Shown: positions 1 to 6,676 of the stretch, piece after piece
Numbering within the stretch: the stretch's first letter is position 1
Layout: every line of letters begins with the position of its first letter
Assembly (NCBI GenBank): GCA_902520385.1
Contig: CABYOB010000019.1
Coordinates: 1-10,222 of the forward strand
Direction: 5' to 3'
DNA from: an uncultured Bacteroidota bacterium
GTDB taxonomy: Bacteria > Bacteroidota > Bacteroidia > Flavobacteriales > TMED113
Length of the DNA stretch: 10,222 nt
Made by a program: the position numbers and the translations under genes
Notes under the pieces: generated by a model
Told to the model about the DNA's origin: nothing
Seen by the model: the letters and a program-made list of their open reading frames with translations, nothing else
Database searches by the model: none

Positions 1-1
1 C

Positions 2-3000
2 TGTTCAGGTGAGCCAACTGGTCAAATAGATATTGATGTCAATGGTGGTAATGGAAATTACACTTATACTTGGTCAAATGGAGCAATAACTGAAAATATT
101 TCTAATTTATCAGTCGGGATATACTCTGTTACTATCTCTGATGAATACTGTTTAGACATTGAAGAAGTTTTTGAAATAGAAGAAAACGAGGATTTAAATA
201 TTTTGATAGATGATTATTTTGACCCCTCTGGCTGTAATGGTGATGATGGAGAAATTACAATATTAATAAGTGGAGGTGTGCCACCCTATACAATCAGTAA
301 TAATGGAAATCTTATTACTAACAATTTTGATGGATTTGGATCTTATAATATTTCTAATCTAGCAGAGGGCACATACATTATAAATATAACAGATAGCTTT
401 AATTGTGATCCTGTTGATGTAACTCAAGATTTAACTGCAGCAGACCCGATAGTTATTAGTGAAATTATATCTAATGTCACTTGGTTCGAAGGCGATGATG
501 GATCTATTGATATCTCTGTTTCAGGGGGCAGTCCTAGCTATAGTTTTTTGTGGTCTAATGGAGCTAACTCTGAAGACATATCGAATCTTACTGCAGGTTT
601 ATACTCAGTTTCAATCACAGATCAGAATGGATGTAATGAAATATTTGAATTTGAAATTACTGAACCTGAATTTTTATTTGTTGAACTATCTTCCTCAAAT
701 TCAAATTGTGATAATTATCAAATTGCTTGTAATAATGAAAATACCGGGATAATTAATTTAAATGTTGGTGGAGGAACTCCATTTTTTGATGGAAATGGAG
801 ATCCCTATTATGAATATAACTTAGAAGGAAATATTCCAAATGGACAAGATGATAGTGGGATTATTTATCCAGGTATTTTAGATAACTTTTTAATAGATTT
901 GTCTGCTGGCATATTTACAATTAATATAAATGACGCAAATTCAATTAATAATGGTCAGATCGCTTCTGACTCTATCGAATTAAATGAACCCGAAGAATTA
1001 ATTTTTACAAGTACTTCTTCTCAAAACATTGATTGTTTTGGCAATTCAAATGGATTAATAGAAATAGAAATTTCAGGTGGATGTGGAAATTATATTTACG
1101 ATTGGTCTGGTAATAATGGCTTTAATAGTAATTCTTCTAGTATTTTTGATTTAGAAGCTGGTATATATTCTCTAACTGTAACTGATGAAAATCAATGTCA
1201 AATTGATACAGTATTTTTCATAACGCAACCTTCTGGGATTTCACTATCATCATTTGAATTATCTGATTTTAATAGCTATAATGTGTCTTGTAACGGAGAA
1301 TCAAATGGGTATATTAATATATCAATTGAAGGTGGTCAACCATTTATTGATGAAAATGGCTCCCCTTATTACGAATATTTATGGTCTAATGGTGAAACAA
1401 CTGAAGATATTTCTAACTTATCCGCAGGGAATTATACTTTAACGATTACAGATTCTTCTGAATGCCCTCAAATATTTGAATTTGAAATTCTTGAACCTGA
1501 ACCTGTAAGTGTTTTATGTAATAGCACTGATGCAACTTCTTGCCTTTCTAACGGTACAGTTTCAGTTAATATTTCAGGTGGTGTGCCGCCATTTAATATA
1601 ATATGGTATGAAGACATTGATGGTGATGGAATATATAGCCAAGATATAGATGAACAAATTGATAATAACAATGTTAACTCTGGCACATATTTTGTTCAAT
1701 TAACAGACTTAAACAACTGTATCAATAACTTTAGCTGCTCTGTTGGACAAAGTGATGATCCTCTAGTAACAGTAACCTCATTTAATGATTTAGAAGGCCC
1801 AAGTTGTTCAGGACAAGCTTCTGTAGTATTAAATGGTGGAGGTTGTGATGAAGGCTCATTTGATGAAGTTCCACCTGCACCGTTTGGTTATTTAACTTGG
1901 TATGAAGATACAGATGGCGATGGTGTTGGGGATGGAAACCCTATTGGATATGGTGATCAAAATCCTATAATATTAGAAGCTGGTAATTATACTGCAGTAA
2001 TTCAAGATATTTGTGGATGTTCATCAGAAGAAGCATTTACAATTGAAAGTTTTGATGAGTTGCTTGTTGACTCACAGACATCTGTAGATTCATATAATGG
2101 TTTTGCTGTTAGTTGCTGTGGAGCTGAGGATGGATTTATTAATTTAGATGTAAGTGGTGGATCTCAAACTAATAGTAATGGCTGTAACATGTATACAATT
2201 GAATGGTTTGAAGATTTTGATGGAGATGGTGTTTTAGATTCTAATGAAAATATTATTTTAACTCAAACTGGCGGAAACCCTACTAATCAAGGTGGAAACA
2301 CAGTCTATGAATATAGTATAGAAGACCTAAGTCCTGGAACATACTCTGTAATTGTAACTGACTGTACAATTACACAATGTCCTATTGTGGAAACTTTTAA
2401 TTTACTTCAAGAGCCTACTTGTATTGAAATCACTGATTTATTTGTATATAATATGGACTGTGACTCTGACCCTGTTATTCCATCAAATGCAGAACTTGAA
2501 GTAATAGGCGGGACAGGAAATTACTCATATAGTTGGGAAAATAGTGTTACCGGACAAATTGTTGGTATCGCAGAATCTGTAAGTAACATTCCTCCAGGTG
2601 AATATACTGTGACAGTAACAGACGATAATTCTCAATTTAATGACTGTGTTACTGAAGCTTCTTTTGTTGTTGATAATGTAATTGGTTTTGATTATTTAGC
2701 AAATGGTGAACTTAATGTAGATATAATATTATCAGACTACTCTTACGGAAACAATATACCTTGTTTTGGCGAAAATGGCTATATAGAAGATTTTATACTT
2801 TATTCAAATGGTCAACCAATCTATGAAGAAGATGGAATATACGTTATAAATTGGGGAGAAATAGATCCAACTAATTTAGTTGCAGGAACATACTCTGTAA
2901 GTGTAACTAATATAACTATTAAACCTAATTGTACTAGTTTACCTATACAATTTACGGTAAATCAACCAAACCCATTAGAAGTTGTAGTTCCAGATATTAC

Positions 3001-4897
3001 AACTTGTTCAGGTTGCCCTGGAATAGCTAGCGCTAATATTACTGGAGGAACTCCACCTTATTCAGATATTTGGATAAATACTTCAACTGGAGAAGAAATT
3101 GAAGAACTAGATGAAAATAGCTTGAATGGTTTTGGAATTGGAGAAAATGGATTTATTAATGTACTATCACCGGGTTCTTATCAAATTCAAATAACAGATT
3201 ATAATGGATGTCAAAATACGTGGGACTTTAATGTATTAGACAATCCTCAACCAATTGAATGGGCTAATATTAACAATACTGACACCTGTGTACCAGAAAA
3301 CTGCGATGGAACCGCAGAACTTGAAATTAATTTTGATTTAACACAAGATGCAACATATATTCCATATTGGTTTAATTGTGATGGCGAATCAATGATGGAA
3401 AATGTGAATGAAACTAATCCATTCTTAATCGAAAATTTATGTCCTGGAGATTACACTTGTCAAATATTTGATGGCTCAAATAACGAAGTTCACTCTATTT
3501 GCTTTAATATAGCAGCAGGAAATTTTGAAGTAAACTTAGATGTTGAACATGTTCAATGTTTTGGGGAAAATAACGGCTCAATAAACGTTGAAATCAATGG
3601 AGGAACACCTCCCTACTCATATGAATGGAGTAATGGAGAAGTTACTCAAGATATAGAAAATTTAAGTCCTGGTTGGTATACAGTAACAATTATTGATAAT
3701 CTTAATTGTATTGTTCAAGAATCTATATATGTAAATGAACCTTCAGCTTTAGATATTAATTATCAATTATTACCCCTAGAGTGCGGTGAATGGGATGTAT
3801 CATGTCAAAATGCTTGTGATGGATCTATGCAAATTAATGTACTTGGAGGATCACCACCTTATAATTATATTCTAATTCAAAATAATATTGAAATTAATGG
3901 ATCGACAAACTCAGAAGTATTTATAATAGATCAAATTTGTGCAGGTGAATGGATATTTGGCATTTATGATGCAAATGGGTGTACAAATCCTGATGGAGCA
4001 ATTAATTTAACATTTGACGCTCCCCCTGAAATGGAAGTTACTTACTGGGTTGGTAATGTTAGTTGCTATGAAGAATCTGAAGGAAACATTCAAGATGGTT
4101 GGATAACAGTAAATGTTAATGGCGGAAATCCGTTTTCTTTTGGCCCTGATGGTATTGAAAATACTAGCGATGATGAAACATACTACACATTCGAATGGGA
4201 GGGGGCAAACGGATTTAACAGTAATTCACAAAATATATATAATTTGTTTGCTGACGATTACACATTGAATGTCAATGACTGTAATCAGAACGCAGATTGT
4301 ATTATAACTGAATATATAGAGGTTGAATCTCCTCCTGACCTTCAAATAGATTGTGCTAATGTAAATCCAACATGTGTTGATGCAAATAATGGATCTATAA
4401 TTTTAACTGTTACCGGAGGTAATTCTGTCGGAGAAGAATATTATTATTCTATAAGAGAGAGTTGTTGTGACGGAGGTAGTGATTTAATACCTTTTGAAAC
4501 AGAGGGAAATCAATTAATTATAGAAAATCTTGAAATTGGAAACTATGAAATAATTGTAACTGACTTATTAGGTTGTGAAGAATCTTGTTCTGTTATTTTG
4601 GAGTCCTATAATGAAGATTGCCTTGAAATACCAACTTTAATGACACCAAATGGAGATCAAATGAATGATAATTGGTTTATTGAAAATATTGACGCATTCT
4701 ATCCAAATGCTCAAATAAAAATTCATAACAGATGGGGACAACTTATCTATGAACATAAAAATGGAAATTATTTAGAAAACATGTGGGATGGAACTTACGA
4801 AGGAGAAAATTTACCCATGGGAGCTTACTATTTTATTATTAATTGTAATGATGAAGCAAATAAAACAATGCATGGAGCTGTATTGATTAAAAGATAA
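2..4897 (+). CDS. SprB-like giant repeat adhesin with T9SS type B sorting domain (5' partial)
   Basis: Cell-surface, probably gliding or adhesion protein exported by the type IX secretion system. The frame is open from base 2 to the TAA at 4895-4897 (1,631 visible residues), so the true start lies left of the window; the TTG at 203 is internal, because the repeat pattern continues unbroken upstream of it. Residues 1-1539 are 17 SprB-type repeats built on a Cys, NGxI, GGxPPY, WSNG, NLxxGxY, ITDxxGC, EP pattern. Residues 1540-1631 form the 'gliding motility-associated' C-terminal domain, with TPNGDQMND, the NRWGQLIY region and the final strand ending in LIKR. The repeat part is acidic, cysteine-rich and almost free of Lys/Arg. 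Repeats 6, 7 and 8 contain DxDGDG loops. The next gene, 4 bases downstream, is a PorP/SprF homologue, as in the sprB-sprF pair of Flavobacterium johnsoniae. Family and export route are well supported; ligand and role in motility versus adhesion are inference. It need not be the SprB orthologue, since many Bacteroidota carry several such adhesins. Confidence 0.93.
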   Translation, partial: CSGEPTGQIDIDVNGGNGNYTYTWSNGAITENISNLSVGIYSVTISDEYCLDIEEVFEIEENEDLNILIDDYFDPSGCNGDDGEITILISGGVPPYTISNNGNLITNNFDGFGSYNISNLAEGTYIINITDSFNCDPVDVTQDLTAADPIVISEIISNVTWFEGDDGSIDISVSGGSPSYSFLWSNGANSEDISNLTAGLYSVSITDQNGCNEIFEFEITEPEFLFVELSSSNSNCDNYQIACNNENTGIINLNVGGGTPFFDGNGDPYYEYNLEGNIPNGQDDSGIIYPGILDNFLIDLSAGIFTININDANSINNGQIASDSIELNEPEELIFTSTSSQNIDCFGNSNGLIEIEISGGCGNYIYDWSGNNGFNSNSSSIFDLEAGIYSLTVTDENQCQIDTVFFITQPSGISLSSFELSDFNSYNVSCNGESNGYINISIEGGQPFIDENGSPYYEYLWSNGETTEDISNLSAGNYTLTITDSSECPQIFEFEILEPEPVSVLCNSTDATSCLSNGTVSVNISGGVPPFNIIWYEDIDGDGIYSQDIDEQIDNNNVNSGTYFVQLTDLNNCINNFSCSVGQSDDPLVTVTSFNDLEGPSCSGQASVVLNGGGCDEGSFDEVPPAPFGYLTWYEDTDGDGVGDGNPIGYGDQNPIILEAGNYTAVIQDICGCSSEEAFTIESFDELLVDSQTSVDSYNGFAVSCCGAEDGFINLDVSGGSQTNSNGCNMYTIEWFEDFDGDGVLDSNENIILTQTGGNPTNQGGNTVYEYSIEDLSPGTYSVIVTDCTITQCPIVETFNLLQEPTCIEITDLFVYNMDCDSDPVIPSNAELEVIGGTGNYSYSWENSVTGQIVGIAESVSNIPPGEYTVTVTDDNSQFNDCVTEASFVVDNVIGFDYLANGELNVDIILSDYSYGNNIPCFGENGYIEDFILYSNGQPIYEEDGIYVINWGEIDPTNLVAGTYSVSVTNITIKPNCTSLPIQFTVNQPNPLEVVVPDITTCSGCPGIASANITGGTPPYSDIWINTSTGEEIEELDENSLNGFGIGENGFINVLSPGSYQIQITDYNGCQNTWDFNVLDNPQPIEWANINNTDTCVPENCDGTAELEINFDLTQDATYIPYWFNCDGESMMENVNETNPFLIENLCPGDYTCQIFDGSNNEVHSICFNIAAGNFEVNLDVEHVQCFGENNGSINVEINGGTPPYSYEWSNGEVTQDIENLSPGWYTVTIIDNLNCIVQESIYVNEPSALDINYQLLPLECGEWDVSCQNACDGSMQINVLGGSPPYNYILIQNNIEINGSTNSEVFIIDQICAGEWIFGIYDANGCTNPDGAINLTFDAPPEMEVTYWVGNVSCYEESEGNIQDGWITVNVNGGNPFSFGPDGIENTSDDETYYTFEWEGANGFNSNSQNIYNLFADDYTLNVNDCNQNADCIITEYIEVESPPDLQIDCANVNPTCVDANNGSIILTVTGGNSVGEEYYYSIRESCCDGGSDLIPFETEGNQLIIENLEIGNYEIIVTDLLGCEESCSVILESYNEDCLEIPTLMTPNGDQMNDNWFIENIDAFYPNAQIKIHNRWGQLIYEHKNGNYLENMWDGTYEGENLPMGAYYFIINCNDEANKTMHGAVLIKR
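1613..1651 (+). other. DxDGDG calcium-loop-like insertion, repeat starting 1505
   Basis: Encodes D-I-D-G-D-G-I-Y-S-Q-D-I-D directly after a WYE strand. The DxDGDGxxxxD spacing resembles EF-hand, dockerin and thrombospondin type 3 loops, which bind Ca2+ through Asp side chains. It is the first of three such loops at the same place in successive repeats. Calcium binding is inferred from the motif only. Confidence 0.6.
1907..1933 (+). other. DxDGDG calcium-loop-like insertion, repeat starting 1763
   Basis: Encodes D-T-D-G-D-G-V-G-D after WYE, the closest of the three to the thrombospondin type 3 style DxDGDGxxD loop. Same structural place as the loops at 1613 and 2213. Metal binding is inferred. 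Confidence 0.65.
2213..2239 (+). other. DxDGDG calcium-loop-like insertion, repeat starting 2060
   Basis: Encodes D-F-D-G-D-G-V-L-D after WFE, followed by SNENII. Third consecutive repeat with this insertion; the host repeat is the longest of the array, about 120 residues. Metal binding is inferred. Confidence 0.65.
4619..4894 (+). other. T9SS type B C-terminal sorting domain of the adhesin
   Basis: The last 92 residues match the gliding motility-associated C-terminal family (CHU_C / TIGR04131). Visible marks are CLEIPTLMTPNGDQMNDNW at the start, the FYPNAQIKIHNRWGQ core, the WDGTYEGENLPMGAYYF segment and the terminal LIKR. Such domains are known to direct cargo through the T9SS translocon and typically depend on a PorP/SprF-like partner, which is encoded immediately downstream. 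It holds 4 Lys and 2 Arg, in contrast to the preceding 1,539 residues with one of each. Confidence 0.93.
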
Positions 4898-4901
4898 CTA
4901 A

Positions 4902-5969
4902 ATGAAAAAAATATATATACTTATTTTAATTACTTATTTATTTTCTAATGGTGTTTCTGCACAACAACTACCACTATATAGTCAATATATGTTTAATCCT
5001 TATTTAACAAATTCTGCTGTTTGTGGAACTAATGATTATTCTATTTTATTATTAAATTATAGAGATCAATGGTCAGGGTTTGGAAATGGCTCTGTAAACA
5101 TGATCCAAGATGGAGTAGACCCTGCCCCTAAAACATATTCACTTTCTTTTGATAAAGGGCTAAGTAATCATAGTTCAATTGGTTTCTACGTAGGTCAAGA
5201 TCAAACTCTAGCAGTTAAAAGTCTAAGTTTACAAGCTACATACGCATATAGATTTAAATTCAGTGAAAACTTAAATTTATCTTTAGCTATAAGCCCCGTT
5301 TTTAATTCAATAACTCTTAATAATGGGGAATTATGGGCTTATGAAGAAGACATAATCTGGGATGATGCAACCATTGAAAAAGGGTCTAATATAGATTTTA
5401 ATTTTGGAGCATACTTATATAATGATAGATTTGATTTTGGTTTTTCTATAGCAAATCTTGCTGAAACAGAATATACAAGTATTGGTAATAATATTTTAGG
5501 AAATGACCCTCAATACTACTCAAATGGAGTTGACACAATAAACAGAAGAATTCAACATTTATTTTTACACTCTTCATATGATTTTCAATTTGATTGGGCA
5601 CATTCTTTATCAATTGTCCCTTCATTTTTATTAAAATCCACTTGGGTGACAAAACCTCAATTAGATCTAAATATTAAATTTATTTACTGGGATTATTTTT
5701 GGATAGGAACTTCATACAGAACTAGTGATAATGTAATTGTACCAATGTTAGGAGTTAATTCAGAAAACATATTTATAGGATACAGTTATGATATATCAAA
5801 CTCTGCATTATCATCTTTTCATAATGGAACACATGCAATTAGCTTAGGAATATACTTCAATGGAAATAACCAAAATAAATACGTAAGAAAAAGAAATAGA
5901 TTCTCAGAAATTAGACAAAATAAACCTGGGGGCTGGTTCTACTGGTATCGTAAATCAAAATGGTGGTAA
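4902..5969 (+). CDS. PorP/SprF-family type IX secretion system outer-membrane protein
   Basis: A 355-residue outer-membrane beta-barrel protein of the PorP/SprF family, the T9SS component that in F. johnsoniae (SprF) is needed to deliver its adjacent adhesin. Residues 1-20 are a signal peptide (MKK, hydrophobic stretch, probable cleavage at VSA|QQ). The family signature follows at about 25-60: LYSQYMFNPYLTNSAVCGT, then NYRDQWSGF. The rest alternates polar and aromatic residues as in barrel strands, ending with GYSYDIS and the THAISLGIYF strand near residue 310-320. A basic, aromatic tail (RKRNRF to YRKSKWW) follows the last barrel strand. The ATG lies 4 bases after the adhesin stop, so the two are almost certainly cotranscribed, and this protein is inferred to be the dedicated partner of that type B cargo. 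The gene ends inside the start of the phosphomannomutase gene. There is no Shine-Dalgarno site, which is usual for the phylum. Family assignment is firm; cognate pairing is inferred from position. Confidence 0.93.
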   Translation: MKKIYILILITYLFSNGVSAQQLPLYSQYMFNPYLTNSAVCGTNDYSILLLNYRDQWSGFGNGSVNMIQDGVDPAPKTYSLSFDKGLSNHSSIGFYVGQDQTLAVKSLSLQATYAYRFKFSENLNLSLAISPVFNSITLNNGELWAYEEDIIWDDATIEKGSNIDFNFGAYLYNDRFDFGFSIANLAETEYTSIGNNILGNDPQYYSNGVDTINRRIQHLFLHSSYDFQFDWAHSLSIVPSFLLKSTWVTKPQLDLNIKFIYWDYFWIGTSYRTSDNVIVPMLGVNSENIFIGYSYDISNSALSSFHNGTHAISLGIYFNGNNQNKYVRKRNRFSEIRQNKPGGWFYWYRKSKWW

Positions 5970-6676
5970 ATAAAACAAATTTTCTTTTTGACATAGACGG
6001 AACTCTAACACTAAGTCGATCGGCTATTAACATAAATTTTAAAAAATTTTTTTTAAACTGGATGGAAAATAAAACTGTTTATTTAGTTACTGGATCTGAT
6101 AAAGAAAAAACAATTGAACAAATAGGAATAGAAATATGGAATAGAGTTAAAAAAAGTTACCAATCATGTGGAAATGCCGTATATGAAAATGGGAAATTAA
6201 TTAAAAAAATAGACTTTACTCTAGATGAGAAATTAAAATCTTTTCTTAACACTCAACTAAATAAATCTGAATGGATTGAAAAATATAATGTTCATATAGA
6301 TCAAAGAATAGGTCTTATTAACTTTTCAACTATTGGCAGAAAATGCCCAAAAGAAGCTAGAAAAAGATACTTCGAATGGGATAAAAAATATAGAGAACGA
6401 GAGTCAATATGTGCAAAAGTAGAAAAACATTTTCCTTTACTTGAAGCAAGTGTTGGAGGTGAAATTTCAATTGATATTTATCCAAAAGGTAAAAATAAAG
6501 CTCAAGTATTAGATGAAATTATTGGACCTGTTGTTTTCTTTGGAGACAGGTGTGAAAAAGGAGGTAATGACTACCCTATTGTTCAAAGATTACAAATGGA
6601 GAAAGAAAAAAGAAATTATATTATAAATAATGTTTCAAATTTCAAAGAAACGTGGGAATTGTTAAAAAAAATTTAG
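5960..6676 (+). CDS. Eukaryotic-type phosphomannomutase (HAD superfamily)
   Basis: Predicted cytoplasmic enzyme interconverting mannose-6-phosphate and mannose-1-phosphate, the step before GDP-mannose. The 238 residues resemble eukaryotic PMM1/PMM2 (about 246-262 residues, PF03332): FDIDGTLT at 10-17 with probable nucleophile D11 and acid/base D13; TGSDKEK at 44-50; a cap domain with the IGRKCPKEAR and DKK segments at 125-143; GGEISIDIYPKG at 166-177; and FFGDRCEKGGND at 193-204, the Mg2+-binding motif. The human W-D after the P-x-G turn is replaced by K-N here. An in-frame TAA at 5951-5953 and the next Met only at residue 35, beyond the catalytic motif, fix the start at 5960 (GTG at 5963 is a less likely alternative). 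The start overlaps the PorP/SprF gene by 10 bases, pointing to one transcript and possible translational coupling. The usual bacterial enzyme for this step is the unrelated ManB/AlgC-type phosphohexomutase. Activity could also extend to glucose phosphates. A role in glycan or A-LPS-like anchor synthesis for T9SS cargo is inference. Confidence 0.88.
   Translation: MVVNKTNFLFDIDGTLTLSRSAININFKKFFLNWMENKTVYLVTGSDKEKTIEQIGIEIWNRVKKSYQSCGNAVYENGKLIKKIDFTLDEKLKSFLNTQLNKSEWIEKYNVHIDQRIGLINFSTIGRKCPKEARKRYFEWDKKYRERESICAKVEKHFPLLEASVGGEISIDIYPKGKNKAQVLDEIIGPVVFFGDRCEKGGNDYPIVQRLQMEKEKRNYIINNVSNFKETWELLKKI

Larger units (their letters stand above)
2..4618 (+). repeat. Array of 17 diverged SprB-like repeats (protein-level)
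   Basis: Approximate repeat starts read from the frame: 2 (partial), 203, 449, 671, 998, 1238, 1505, 1763, 2060, 2420, 2687, 2975, 3254, 3521, 3749, 4031 and 4340, ending at 4618. Complete units are 74 to 120 residues long. Most carry a first Cys before an NGxI strand, a GG turn, a W or Y strand, an NLxxGxY strand, an ITD-type strand with a second Cys, and an EP-type linker. The DNA is strongly diverged, so this is an old array and not a set of identical tandem copies. Units near 2687 and 3254 lack the GG turn and are the most degenerate; the unit near 3521 is closest to the consensus. Boundaries were set by eye and may be off by several residues. Confidence 0.88.

Noticed and set aside
203..205. 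TTG as the start codon of the adhesin
   Set aside because: The same frame is open to base 2 and encodes a further SprB-like repeat (WSNG, NLSVGIYSVTISD), so this codon is internal.
459..752. Open frame on the plus strand, 97 codons, and similar ones at 1254-1442
   Set aside because: They lie inside the adhesin in another frame and have the low-complexity Leu/Ile/Met content expected of frame-shifted AT-rich repeats, with no family resemblance.
1468..1686. Minus-strand open frame of 72 codons
   Set aside because: Antisense shadow of the adhesin repeat region, with no upstream signal or recognisable domain.
2..4618. CRISPR array or DNA tandem repeat
   Set aside because: The periodicity is only at protein level, unit length varies from 74 to 120 codons, and there are no identical short repeats with unique spacers.
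5446..5652. Minus-strand open frame inside the PorP/SprF gene
   Set aside because: Antisense to a well-supported gene, and the product resembles nothing known to me.
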